NCBI GenBank assembly: GCA_963971425.1 | Contig: OZ020523.1 | Coordinates: 13,636,867 to 13,700,866 of the forward strand | Direction of reading: 5' to 3' | DNA length: 64,000 nt | Origin: Bryoerythrophyllum caledonicum | Lineage: Eukaryota > Streptophyta > Bryopsida > Pottiales > Pottiaceae | Part shown: positions 32,471 through 44,011 of the stretch, in pieces | Layout of the letters: every line of letters begins with the position of its first letter | How positions within the stretch are numbered: position 1 is the stretch's first letter | The notes under the pieces: generated by a model | What the model saw: the letters and a program-made list of their open reading frames with translations, nothing else | What the model was told of the DNA's origin: nothing | Database searches by the model: none | Translations under genes and position numbers: made by a program

Positions 32471-33867
32471 GATATGATGTATGTGCAATGTGTATTTCCA
32501 CTTCTACAAACAATCATTTTGAACTCCGTACTTCTCTTTATGGATAAGTATTTCACAAGTGGAATAGTAATCTTTTGAATTTTAAAAGGATTTTCATAAT
32601 ATGTGGATCTAAATCTCCAATAGTAATATTAAAAAACAAAAAAATATGACGATCCCCTAGTTTTTAGTGGATATGAAGTCTAAGTATTCTTGGTACCCTA
32701 AATCAATAATATGTGACAATGTGAAAAATAGATGAATGAATATGTAATCTTATTTTTCACTGGAAAAATAACATATTTTTTCACAATATCATTTGTTCTA
32801 ATATTACTTCTATGTATTGAAAATACCACATTCCATACTGTGTCATAGCAAAAGGTTTTTTAGGTTGCTCGATGTGCCGGCAATCGAGAAGTTTCTCTTT
32901 TGGCTCGCATAACTTTTAATGAAGACGTTCATTGAGAAAATAAATTACTTATAAATATGCCTCTCATTGAGAAAATATATTACTTATAAATATGCCTCAT
33001 TACTTTTATCATCCTTCTACGAAATTTTGAGAATTTAAAATATAATTTGCGACCACTAGAACGTGCTCAAAAACTAATTATTCCATTTTTGCATGTATAA
33101 ATAAATTCAAAATTACTTACATTACGAACATTAAATTATGCCTGATGCACTAAGTGATACACTTTGTATTAGTTATATTTTATATTTTGATTATCCTTTT
33201 TTTGTCATGAGGAGGTCTCTCCGTTTCTTATTTAAATCTTTTAATATTGTTCCACTCTCTATGTTTTACAAATGACAAAGTCTTCAATTTCACGTCAAAA
33301 CATGAAATAAATTGTATATGGTCAAGAAATCTTCCATCTTTTATGTCATGCTTAGATTGCCACACCCTAAAGTCATGAAAATACAATGTGAACTCAAGAA
33401 TAAGATATTTTAATTGAAATATTAGTTTGCGCACATTTCAAGTCTTTGAGTACCTCTAAGTGGAAAGTAACCAATTTCAATTGCAAATCCAGACCATGGG
33501 GACATTGGGATTCTTGCCAAAGAATGCACATTCTAAATTGATGACAAAATAGTTACATGACGCACATTTTTAAAACCCCAAAGAAATGATGTCCAAAGCA
33601 TGTTTGAATACATTTGTTTTGGCTAAAAAAACACGTGCACATATAATATGTTTTTTTGTTTTTTTATATGCTACTTGTCAGTTAAGGTCTTTGATTTCAA
33701 CATAATTGATAAGTCCTATTTGGATTGTAATAAAAACTATTTCTAATCATCTCAATATCTTCTCTACATTTCCCTATACCTTAGTTGAATTGTCAATATC
33801 ATGAATCTTCAAAGTATTATTATATTGAAATGAATTGACATCAGAAGATATCACCTAAACCAAGGAT
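32471..33867. other. AT-rich intergenic region
   Basis: Low-complexity AT-rich sequence with one short duplication (CTCATTGAGAAAATA..ATTACTTATAAATATGCCTC, copies near 32930 and 32965). No gene seen. Confidence 0.4.
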
Positions 33868-34010
33868 CCTAGACCGTGAAACCTAAACCTGAACCTAAAT
33901 TCCAAACCCTGAACCCGAAACTCCAAACCCTAAACCCGAAACTCCAAACCCTAAACCCTATCCCTAAACCCTAAACCTAAACCTATCCAAAACCCTGAGC
34001 GTTACCCTAA
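33868..34010. repeat. Interstitial telomere-like tract (CCCTAAA type)
   Basis: Degenerate runs of CCTAAACC, CCCTAAACCCTA and AACCCTGAACCC variants over about 140 bp. The CCCTAAA unit is the Arabidopsis-type telomere repeat used across most of the green plant lineage. Its drift and its position between ordinary sequences mark it as interstitial. Confidence 0.75.
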
Positions 34011-34622
34011 AACCGTGTATATAACTCGCATGTGCGAGTATATTCGAGGTATTGACCTTTCTTTATTTTAGTCAACCGGGAAATAGTTGATTCAGTTTCC
34101 CGCTAAGATTTCGAATTTGCACTTTTTAGGGGCTGTGAAAAAGTCCCCCCCCACCTGCCAATTCTGAAGTTTCCTCCCGCCAATTCTGAAACGTTCGAGT
34201 GTCCGTGAGTGACCTCGCTGATACTCGAAAACTTTCTTCATTTGTTTCCTTCTCGCTTTGGTTGTTGTGCAAGGTTGTTGTGGAGAGGCTTGGAGGTAGT
34301 ACAACTGTCGGAGCTTGAAGAGGGCAACACCTATAGGTTGCGCACGGTTGAGCAGGTGAGGCAACAACGTACCGGTTGTCTTCTTCATAAGGTACACAAT
34401 GTATACTTCTTGCATTCTCCGTGCACAGTCTCTAGCAATTATGATGTGACAGTGTGTAGGGTTATTGCGCTGGTTCCAGCTGCTACTGTGATTTTGAAGC
34501 ATCAGTGAGAGTTTCTTGACGACTAACGGAAAGATTTGGGTTGTAGTATACAAAGAGTCAGATTCATGGGCGGAAGAGTTTTCCCATACGAATCCCGACA
34601 AAGGCGCCGAGAATCACGGAAG
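34011..34622. other. Spacer with overlapping ORFs, no confident gene
   Basis: A 169-codon minus frame and a 99-codon plus frame overlap at 34092-34601, but neither has a recognisable domain or convincing start; I do not call either. Confidence 0.3.
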
Positions 34623-35200
34623 GACAGTTTAGCTCGACTCGAGCTAAACTGTCTTACGTTCTTTCGAAGGACAGTTTAGCTCGACTCGAGCTAAACTGTC
34701 GGTCAATATCATTATTGTCAGTTTAGCTTGAGTCGAGCTAAACTGTCCTTCGAACGAAGGTAAGACAGTTTAGCTCGAGTCGAGCTAAACTGTCGATTCA
34801 ATATTGTAGGACAGTGTAGCTCGTATGTAGCTAAACTGTCCTAGTCTAATGTTTCGACAGTTTAGCTCGACTCGAGCTAAACTATCTTATCTTCTTTCGA
34901 AGGAAGAAGAAGAACGCCGGTCTCCAAAAGGGGGGGGGGCCGGCGTGAGTGAAGTGTCCGTTCAATCGAAAGACAATTTATCTCGACTCGAGCTAAACTG
35001 TTCTACCTTATTTTCTATGTCATTTTAACTCGACTCGGGATAAAATTACATTGCCTCTTATAGTCTTTAAATCAGGTCGGATCGGGCCAAATTGTCACTG
35101 TCGAGGGTGAGATTATTTCATATTCGGATTAAAACTAATCGCATTAAATTTTCTACTTGTCATATAATACCGCATCAGTTTACCTCGAGTCGAGCTAAAT
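34623..35200. repeat. Palindrome block with inverted spacers
   Basis: Perfect 31-bp copies (outer arms GACAG/CTGTC) at 34623-34653, 34670-34700 and 34764-34794; near-perfect copies at 34717-34745 and 34854-34885; decayed ones near 34810, 34971, 35022 and 35175. The spacers after copies 1 and 3 (CTTACGTTCTTTCGAAG and CTTCGAACGAAGGTAAG) are inverse complements apart from small changes, so the block is a larger inverted repeat made of palindromes. An eight-base G run lies at about 34930. Confidence 0.9.
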
Positions 35201-35358
35201 TTGTCTGTTCTTCAATGTCAATTCACTTATATCAAATGTATTTTCAAGCGCCAGACTTTACCTCTTCATATGCTTCTTCATTGATGTCTCTTCCTACAAG
35301 GTATTCACCTATTCTTATTTGGCAGGGTTATTTAATATTTACCTCATGGAAATGCAGA

Positions 35359-38190
35359 ATGTCGTCTTCGGAGGACGACGATGTTCATGTTGACGCTCCC
35401 GTGAACCCTGACCTTCCTGAGTTTGATGTTATTCCTCGCTGTCTCTGGGTCGGGATGACTGTTTTGCTTCACAATGGTTCGGGTGTTTGCGTTGCGGAGT
35501 GGTTGGTTCGCAATGTCCGGTCCAATGCAATTCTAGGTTCCTCTGGTCCTCTTGGGGATTCTAATGTTGTAGTACAGGTGTCCAGTACTTTTGTTCTGGA
35601 GGAAGCTCCTGATGAGTGGAGGTACTCGTTTAAGTCCTGGCCTATTCAACAAGTCTTCTTAAACGGTGTGAGTCTCTTCCATCATTGCCTTAGGGACGTT
35701 TACAATGTCTGGTTGGTTGAGCGTAACAGACCTCTAGGTGGGAGCTCCCGTTCGTACGACAATTCCTCAAGGAATACACGTCCAACAGTGTCCAGGAATG
35801 CTGAATTTCTCATGACCCCTCTTTCCGTTAACACAGTTGCGAGCAATAGTTGTTGCAGTGAGAACTGTGTACAACACTATCCTAGAGATAAAATAAAAGT
35901 CCTTTGGATGCGCTTGTACTGTGAGACCATTGTGCAGTTTAGAAATCATATCAAACTCGACGTTCATAGACAATTTCATAGAAACTCTTCGGGTAGGAAG
36001 GTTGTGACCCTAGAGGGTGTGGACGTTTGTGCCCATGCTTGGATGAAAATCATGGGTGTAAGTTCGAGTACTTTCTATCGGAATGCGAAGGACGCTGCCG
36101 CTGGTCATGCGGCTCAACACCATGGGAATACCGGTTTGCGTAAGCCTAGAGGTCATACGGTTGTGGCTACTGCCGCTCTTGGAGCCATTCTCGATAGACA
36201 TGCGGACCACATGCCTCACAAGTCCCGTGTTCTCCCATCTGGTGAGAAGGCTGTGGCAAAGGTCCTTCCTACAAGTTTTAAGTGGAAGGATCAGATACCG
36301 CTTCTTGATGATCATCTCGCTGATTGTGGATTGCCGCCAATCTCAACCTCAAGCTTGAGTAAGATTCGGCAAGTGAGCTTTCCTGAGTACTATGCCAAGA
36401 GAGGTGGAGACAACTTCGCCCGTTGTTCTACGTGTGACAAATACCAGGATCAGAAGAAGCTTATTCAACCTGGAACACAAGCATCGCTGCTATGGCAAAA
36501 GAAGATGCAGGTTCACATCGATTCTGCTTTCTCACATCGGGACTTGTACTACCTGAACCGATTTCGATCAAAGTCGTCGCCCCAGGAGGTTCTTACCATC
36601 ATGCATGATAAGATGGATCACTCAAAGACCGCGTCCCCGGTTTTTTCACATAAAACAAAGCACTTAGATGGGCTTATGAAGTTGCCTCTTGCAATCACAG
36701 GCATGCTTGCCCATGGTCATGTGGACGAGCGTTACGCCCATTACGGCCTTGATTTATACTCCCATGATGCCAATTACACGGTTGGGTCGTTCGCAAAACT
36801 ATTGCGTGACTTGGAGGCGCCTCCGAAGTCATCGTCCCGGCAACTCTTTCCTGAATCTTGCTCTCATCCATTGTATGCGGCCGTGTTACGGGGTGCAGAG
36901 ATGTGTTTGGATCCAATAGGGCAGATTCCTGATATCCCAGTTCGTGGGAGGCCTTTGCCACCAATATTGAACGTGCAAATGGACAATGCAGTTGGTGATA
37001 ACAAAAATAGATTTGTTTTCTGTTTTTGGTCTCTTCTTGTTGCAAAACGCATCTTCCGCGAGGTATATGTTAATTTTATGCTAGTTGGTCATACACATCA
37101 TGATATAGATGCATTATTTGGACGTTGGAGTATGACACTGAGGAAGGAGAGTTTTCCAACCATTCCTTTGCTCATGAGGTCGTTCGTGAAAAATGAGAGT
37201 GTTCCCACAATCCCGCATCTCATTCAAGAGGTTCCTGACTTTAAGAAGTTCATTGGGGATATGATTGCGGACGGTGATGAAGCTTTGCAGGGTCATACGA
37301 AGGCTCATCAGTTCAAGTTTTATGTGGACTCAAGTGGTTGTCCGGTAATGAAGTATAAAATCCTTTGCCATGATGAGGATTGGCTTCCTAGGGGAGGAGA
37401 AGGTAGTGGCATCAAATTGTGGAAGGAGGATTCTGAAGGGAGGTCTTTATGGCCTCGCGGAGAACCTGATGCATTGAAGCCTTCTACGATGTGGCATCTC
37501 CATGAGGTGGTGAAGGGACTTTCAGGATTCATCGATCACTGGGAGCAATCATCGCGGGAGTCTGTTGAAGCCCGTTCGCGTTTTGACCCGCTATCGTATT
37601 ATTGGCGCGATGTTAGAGATGCTCTGATACTTCCAATGGATACATCGATATCATTGGAAGACGGCTTTTGGCCAATGATGCGAATTGCCCATGCCATTGA
37701 AGATGAGTTCTCAGCGGAGGGTGAGGTTCACGAGGAGTACCGTGAAGATGAGCATTTTGTTGGCCAGAGACGCGATCGTCCATCTCCTTCTTTTAGAATT
37801 GGCCGTGATCTTTTTGCTGGCTATTTTGTTGCATTGCGGCCTTGTGATGGGGACGAGCGCCCATTTTGGATTGCTCAAGCGGTTTCAGATCCTAATTCTA
37901 ATCCGGATATGCCAAACACTGTGCATATCCAATTCTACCGCCCTATATCGTGCGATCGGGATGTTGTGAAGTTCTACAAAGATTGGGATACAGATTGCAA
38001 CCTTCATTGGACAATTGAAAAGGGGATAGCCATAACGTGGGAGAGTACCGATTCAATCTTGACAGCATGGAAACCTAGGTCTTCAAAGAGGGATGGAGGT
38101 CATGTGCAAGATTCAACTACAAAAATTCCGAAGGGGCAAGTAGCGATTATCAAGGCCTCTTTGGAAGCACTTGCTAGGTCCGAGTCATAG
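35359..38190 (+). CDS. DUF7869-like protein, possible DDE-type nuclease or transposase
   Basis: An uninterrupted 943-codon frame from ATG at 35359 to TAG. The frame is open 89 codons further upstream, but that part contains a palindrome remnant and is more likely leader. A Cys cluster (CCSENC) near residue 165 and CSTCDKYQD near 352 suggest zinc binding. Three acidic landmarks resemble a DDE core: YGLDLYSHD near 464, VQMDNAVGDNKNR near 540 and VGHTHHDIDALFGRW near 577. The last two are the hallmark of DUF7869 proteins, which are scattered through plants and invertebrates and have no proven activity. A C-terminal region (FWIAQAVSD) resembles a BAH/chromo-like ligand module. The lack of introns and flanking palindromes fit a mobile or domesticated element, but no terminal repeats are clear. 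Confidence 0.75.
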   Translation: MSSSEDDDVHVDAPVNPDLPEFDVIPRCLWVGMTVLLHNGSGVCVAEWLVRNVRSNAILGSSGPLGDSNVVVQVSSTFVLEEAPDEWRYSFKSWPIQQVFLNGVSLFHHCLRDVYNVWLVERNRPLGGSSRSYDNSSRNTRPTVSRNAEFLMTPLSVNTVASNSCCSENCVQHYPRDKIKVLWMRLYCETIVQFRNHIKLDVHRQFHRNSSGRKVVTLEGVDVCAHAWMKIMGVSSSTFYRNAKDAAAGHAAQHHGNTGLRKPRGHTVVATAALGAILDRHADHMPHKSRVLPSGEKAVAKVLPTSFKWKDQIPLLDDHLADCGLPPISTSSLSKIRQVSFPEYYAKRGGDNFARCSTCDKYQDQKKLIQPGTQASLLWQKKMQVHIDSAFSHRDLYYLNRFRSKSSPQEVLTIMHDKMDHSKTASPVFSHKTKHLDGLMKLPLAITGMLAHGHVDERYAHYGLDLYSHDANYTVGSFAKLLRDLEAPPKSSSRQLFPESCSHPLYAAVLRGAEMCLDPIGQIPDIPVRGRPLPPILNVQMDNAVGDNKNRFVFCFWSLLVAKRIFREVYVNFMLVGHTHHDIDALFGRWSMTLRKESFPTIPLLMRSFVKNESVPTIPHLIQEVPDFKKFIGDMIADGDEALQGHTKAHQFKFYVDSSGCPVMKYKILCHDEDWLPRGGEGSGIKLWKEDSEGRSLWPRGEPDALKPSTMWHLHEVVKGLSGFIDHWEQSSRESVEARSRFDPLSYYWRDVRDALILPMDTSISLEDGFWPMMRIAHAIEDEFSAEGEVHEEYREDEHFVGQRRDRPSPSFRIGRDLFAGYFVALRPCDGDERPFWIAQAVSDPNSNPDMPNTVHIQFYRPISCDRDVVKFYKDWDTDCNLHWTIEKGIAITWESTDSILTAWKPRSSKRDGGHVQDSTTKIPKGQVAIIKASLEALARSES

Positions 38191-39342
38191 TGGACTTAGA
38201 TCAATGGACTTTCCTTTTCCAAGATTTTGGATTCTGATGCGTAATACTTCATGTAGTATGGTTAGATCCATTGGTGCTGAGATTATAGACATTTGTATTT
38301 GTTTACACTCTGTATGACTATTATATGTGATGCCAATGATTGCTATGAAATATTCTCTCCATTATTTTTGCGTATCGGTGATAATTTGCAGTATGTTTTA
38401 TTTTCTTTTTAAAATAACAATATGATAAATTGCTTCTAATCTTGAAACCAATAATACCAGTAATTGTCTTCATGGTGAATGATAGAAAGTATATGTTGAG
38501 TCGCACTTTAGCTCTAGTGGAGCTAAAGTGTGAGCAAATCTTCTTATTTAGTTCATTGTACTTAGTAATGGTGCGCACTTTAGGTCAAGTGGAGCTAAAG
38601 TGTGTGGAATTGCCTTTTTGAGTTCATTGCACCTCTAAGTGATGGGGACACTTTAGTTCGAAGAGAGGTAGTGTGTATGCAATTTGTTTCCCACTTCTGA
38701 GCACCATCATTTGAAACTCGTTATATATTTTTAGCCAATGTTTATTCCACAAGGAGAATTGAAATTCTTTTAAATAAAAAAAGGCTCATCAAAATGTGTT
38801 TAGCTAATTCTCTTATAAGTGGATATTTGTCCGTCATTTAGCTCACTTTTAGCTAAATTGGAGCATGGTGTTAATCCGGGCTAATAGGATCGAGTGTGAA
38901 TATTTAGCTATTCATATTCAATGAACACATGTGGTATAAAAGAAGTGTCGACTAATGTGTTCTTCTTTTCAATATTATAGTTAGATTCGTAATGCAATGT
39001 TATCCGTAGTACTTATTTTTCTAGGGGTTTTTGTAGAAAACATTACCTCCCAATTTAATGGAAACTCATATCCCTCCATATTGTAGAAATTAGATGTGCA
39101 CTTTAGCTCTTATGATCTACATGTGTTAATTTGGGAGTTGCTAAATCTCCCAATATAACGAATATGGTGTTAGTATATATACTTGAATATAATGCATTGG
39201 TAGCTAAACTTTTGTTATTTAGAATAAATGTATAGTCCTTTCTGCATTATGTGGGTGGCTTAGCTTTCTTTAAGTCGTTCAAGGTATATTGGTATGCTTT
39301 GTACATTATGATGCTTACTTTGGTAATGTGTGCATTGTAGAA
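38191..39342. repeat. Spacer with variant palindrome array at 38504-38680
   Basis: Three units about 72 bp apart: 38504-38530 (perfect CACTTTAGCTC/GAGCTAAAGTG around TAGTG), about 38574-38604 and a decayed one about 38648-38676. The spacer (TTAGTTCATTGTACTTAGT) matches the 32.3-kb array. The remainder to 39342 is AT-rich with no gene. Confidence 0.75.
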
Positions 39343-42300
39343 ATGGTTACTACTAGAGCTAGAGATCGTCGGAGGGGTGTGCATCGGCCGCCCGCATCAC
39401 GTGAAGGAACAGGCGTGGGGATGTCTAGAGATGAAGAGGACCCTGCGCGTGTTAGGGAAAACGCAACAGAGAGACAATGACGTTCTAGAGCGAGAAGAAG
39501 GGAGCTTGAGGAGAATTCGCTTCAGTTGGCATTGGTGGCTAGGGTTCCAAGTGAAGAGAACATTGATCGACGAGATGTCCATCGGGTGTCGTCGCGCATT
39601 TCAGATTTCATTGTTAAGGAACTCGTGAATGCCGGGGAGGGTCCTGCTTTCAGACAGTCTGTACTAGAATCGGTGTTGTCGAACAATAACATAGCGCGGC
39701 ACTTGCCGGAGTGTTACCGTAGTAACTCTGATGTAAGAGCTAGTCACGCTTTTCTTGAGTTGTATAAGAAAGAGTTGCGGCTGCTGAAAAATCCATGTTC
39801 GAAGGAGAAACTAGTGAGAAAGAAGACCTTGCTGGAGGTTGCAGTTGATAGTGAAGTGGCGGGCGTACGAGCATTGTCAAAGGTTCTGGAAGCAAATCCA
39901 AAGTGTATTGCTGCAGCTGTGCAACGACGTCAAAGTCTACAGTCCAGCGGATCCTCCATTTTCATGTTGCCTGAGCGACGGAAGAGGCCCGGTCTTTCTG
40001 CCGCTGCAAGAGACCTTGTCATATCTTGGTGGTGTACAGAAACCCGTGTCAGCCCTAACAAGAAGGACGTGAGGAGAAGGCGGATGGGGCCCAAGGTGTA
40101 CGAGACGCATGCAATCCACCTCGTCCTTGAAAGCCAGGTACTCCTGAACACATCCTTCGCTCTAGATATATTCCATGTGGTCAATTGTGATAGACACGAA
40201 TTTCCCCAATACACATGTCAAGTGTGAAGCCTTTTGGATATTGTATATGGCCTCTTCCCACAAGCACTATGGTCAGTTCATATACCTCTGAGATCCCTCT
40301 TTAGGTGTTTTTGTGCATATTGCTAGTACGTTGATATACATCATAGAGGTAGTTTATATACTCCAGAAATCTTTGATACAGCAAGTCAACAGGGCTTGTC
40401 CTCTATATACCTTGACATGGAGTAAAGCCCTCAACCCCTTTGAGAGTTGATAAACTTCGTAGAGGTCTTTCATATACTCTAATAGACTTTGGTCATGTCG
40501 ATCATTACAAGGGGTTGTTCTCATGTATACCTCGACAGAGTATAGACCCGTGAGTCATATTATTTTGATGTACGTTGCGCAGGTATCCAATATACACTTA
40601 TTCTCTAGTCATATTTCATACAGTATGTCAACATGGCTTTTTCTTAAATATACCTTGCGATAGTACTAACCCAAGAGTCTTTGTATGTTGGTATACCTTG
40701 AATAGTCATTGCTATACACGCATGTATAGTCTTTCATGGGGTATGTCAACAGGGTTTGTGCTCGAACATACCGTGATAGAATAGACACTCATGAGTCATT
40801 GTATGTGTAGGTATTGGACACACTATAGAGTTTGAACCCAGAAGACTTACAGTATAGAATATACACGTATGTATTTAATGGAGTATATAGTCGTCGCCTA
40901 TAGAGAGACCTTACTGGTCTTATGCATAGTTCCTATGTTCGTGAACATACTATAGTTTAGTGTATTCATAATACTATGTGAGGACATTCACGTACTACTG
41001 GGGTCCCATGACACCTAATTTTACATACTTTCTGAAGGTATCCAGTGGTGCCCATTACAGAACCCTGGTCTATTCGTATACCTCGAAGAAGTACTGAGAT
41101 ACTTCATAAGTACGAAGCAGTGTGTGTACATACTAGATATATACTCATATACAGTTCGAGAGGGTATCTTCTAATCTTATAGGATGCACTGTTCTTGTCG
41201 GTTGCCATGCTTCTTTGGTAAGGCTACATGTGTGGCTGTTTGTTATACACTTTATTGAGATTTACTTCCCTTCTCTGTCACGCAGGGTTCTCTAAACGAT
41301 CGATTTAGGGCATTGCATCCAAACGAGCCCATTTCAATGCGAGCTTTTGAAAGACTGCGGCCCTACTTTGTGAAGAAGTGCAATGAACGGAATGTATGTT
41401 GTTGTAGGTACCATGTGGAGCTTGACATGCTACGTCAAGCTCTACAATCATTGAGGGATGTATCCTCTGGTTTCCACGTTCGGGCCTCGTGCCATTGTAG
41501 ATGTGTGGTGTGTGCCGATGGGGTTGACGTGGGGTGTACGGCGCATGTGAACAGTTTTGATGGAGTCACAAAGATGTGGGAGGTGGTTGTATGCCCGAAA
41601 GAGGCAACCGAAGAGTTCCACCTCCTGGAGTGCTTGATGGATGACTGTTCCAGTTGTGGTGGGCATACCTTGCCAGTCTGCCCCCTAGAGAGTGGAGCGT
41701 CAGGATTTCAATTGAAGTGGCGGCGTTTTGACAGTCACATGGTGGGCGTCAGTGACGATGGAAGACCAAGGAAGCAAATCGGTGAGGTTTTCATGGAGAC
41801 CAGTCCGATTGAATTATTTGACTACTTGCAGACTAAATTGCACAAGTTCATCACTCACAATTTCATGGCAAGGTGGCAAGACGTTCAGTGCAGGGTGAGC
41901 ATGAAGGAGCTGCCCCGCGACGTTATACTATCGCATGTTGATTTTGCGGAAAACTACACCTTTGAGATCCAAAATGAAATTCAAAGTATGCATTGGCAAT
42001 CGAGCCAAATTACTGTGTTAGTCCACATTGCCTACAGGTATGTACCTACTTCAGATAGTGTGATCAAGGAGTCCCACTTCTACATATCAGATGATAGGAC
42101 ACACGACACTTTGTTTGTACAACATTGCTTCCTGAGACATTGGGATTGGCTTCGCGACCGTGGTGTGGAGGTCCGACGCCATTGGGTTTGGAGTGACGGT
42201 TGTGCGGGTAAGTGTATTCTTCTGTGTCGTTCATAGTTGCAAACTGTGTAGCTAGCATACTTTAAAGGAGTACTATATATACTTCTATGCTCTTATGTTG

Positions 42301-43473
42301 GCCTTTCGGGTAGTGACATATCATCTAGTTTTGTGTACATACTATACTGTCTCAGTCACCTACTATGTTGCGGTCGTTCATATACTTGTACCGTATTATG
42401 CAATTATATGCTTGTGTGTTAAGATACCATTCAATTTTGTACAAATATAACATTATTACCATTACTTTACATAGGTGGTTGCTTGCCATGGCTTTGCAGG
42501 ACAGTTTAAGGGGGCACGGTGCATGTATTTTGTTAGTCGATATCCCGCCCTGACAGGAGGCTGCCAAATGGAGTGGAATTTCTTTGGTACAAGGCACGGA
42601 AAGGGTGAGTGGGACGGAGCTGGGGCGGTGGTGAAGAGGGCTTTGCTTATGGAGCAACTCCACAACCTAGCCAGGAAGCTCCAAGATGCGAGGGATGCGG
42701 TGGACTTCCTACACGAGAAGTTGGGAGGCTTGGTGGAGAGATCGGTTGGTGATGATAAAATAGTTTCATGGCGATACTTTCATTTTGTTGCAGTGGATGC
42801 AGTGGATCGGCGATACACACATGGATGCGATACCATTCCTGGGTCACAACAATTCCATTCCATACGAGCGGTTTCTGTTGCCGACCCGACGTCGTTGTTG
42901 GTACGTTATTTAACATGTTATTGTCCATCGTGCTTGGATGGAATTTGGTTATCCTGTGAGCAGGGTGCGCATGTGAAGCCATGGACTGTGGTCAAATTAG
43001 CACCGACAGATGTGACATTTGCGAGGATGAGTATGCAACACGCACAACGCAATGAGAGACATGATGACGCATGGGAGTACAGTGCAGATGAGAGCCTTGG
43101 AGACTTGGTTGATGTCGGCGACAACTTTGCAATACGTGCAGACGAGGGCAACGACGAGGATGTGGACTCTTACATCCTCTAGTGCCAACAACAGAAATCT
43201 ACTATTCAAGAGAGGTTCACATGTAAGTGGGGCAATCAATTTGATGTTGGACAACACACCATTGCTGGAACGTATTATCAAAAGTGGGGTACCAGTCCAA
43301 ATTCTTATGTATTCTTGAGAGAATCGCATGTAGCCCATGTTGATGCGGAATCAGTATTAGCTTGCAAATTCTTGATGGTTCCTGCGGTACACAGGGTCAA
43401 AGGTGGTGATCCTGTGTACCAACTTAGTGACGAGACCATCGATGTCATTAGGACATCTTTGGAGAGTTTTTGA
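39343..43473 (+). pseudogene. Three-exon gene with DDE-like core, domesticated or decayed transposase
   Basis: Exons 39343-40137, 41286-42207 and 42500-43473 join in phase (CAG|GTACTC with CACGCAG|GGT; GCGG|GTAAGT with TTTGCAG|GA). The protein has a basic N-terminus, then Cys-rich segments (CCCRYH, CHCRCVVC, CSSCGGH). Its core is SHVDFAENYTFEIQNE (about residue 481), WSDGCAGQFKG split by the second intron (about 566) and FFGTRHGKGEWDGAGAV (about 600). This D...D...HGKG-DG pattern recurs in uncharacterised plant and invertebrate proteins and looks like an RNase H-fold DDE transposase. In-frame TGA at 39478-39480 (CGA would give Arg) and TAG at 43180-43182 (CAG would give Gln) interrupt it, while the frame stays coding to TGA at 43471. 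Possibly functional if it starts at 39526 and ends at the TAG. Confidence 0.65.
40138..41285. repeat. Intron with degenerate ~100-bp tandem repeats
   Basis: Between exons 1 and 2 a module beginning GTATGTCAACAGGGCTTG and continuing TATACCTTGACA...GAGTC recurs about five times from 40380 to 40900, strongly diverged. Rich in GTATAC-type strings. No coding. Confidence 0.5.
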
Positions 43474-44011
43474 GGTCGTATTCCGCAGGCAATAGTTAGC
43501 ATTTTCAAACACGGTCGGTTCTTCTAGATCTTCTTTCCAAAACAGTATTGGAAGGTCTGTAAGGCTTCACAAGAAAGCTTAGAGATTGCGTGTAATACGG
43601 TACCGCAAGCATGCTCGACTTTGTAGCATAGTGACAGTATCCATGGTGGAGCATATCGTTGTAAACTTCTTCCCACTATATATAGAAGATAACAACAATG
43701 TGGAATGCGACGTACTATACATTATACCATATAACATGGTGCAATATATTGGCCTTCTTTCATCAATGACAATGGACTATGTAACCGCAATAATTACAGA
43801 CTATCCGGACACGTTTTAAAGCATACATTTTGCCGGAACATGTGTATGAAACAGTCTGCTATGGTTGTTTACTAGTTTTCTAGGGTAAATAATATCCCCG
43901 AGTGTAGAATTGAGTACTTCACTGTGATGTGTATATAAGAGAATGCAGTGTTTTGTAGTTTGTATACTCTGCAATTTACTCTATCTTGTTAGTAATATAC
44001 TTCTGGTGTAC
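43474..44011. other. Spacer between convergent genes
   Basis: AT-rich, presumably the 3' ends of the plus-strand DDE-like gene and the minus-strand SET gene. Nothing else seen. Confidence 0.4.

Noticed and set aside
33868-34010. True chromosome end
   Set aside because: The repeats are degenerate, short, and flanked on both sides by ordinary sequence.
34092-34601. 169-residue minus-strand protein
   Set aside because: No domain, overlapping plus-strand ORF of similar quality, and no plausible splice or start context.
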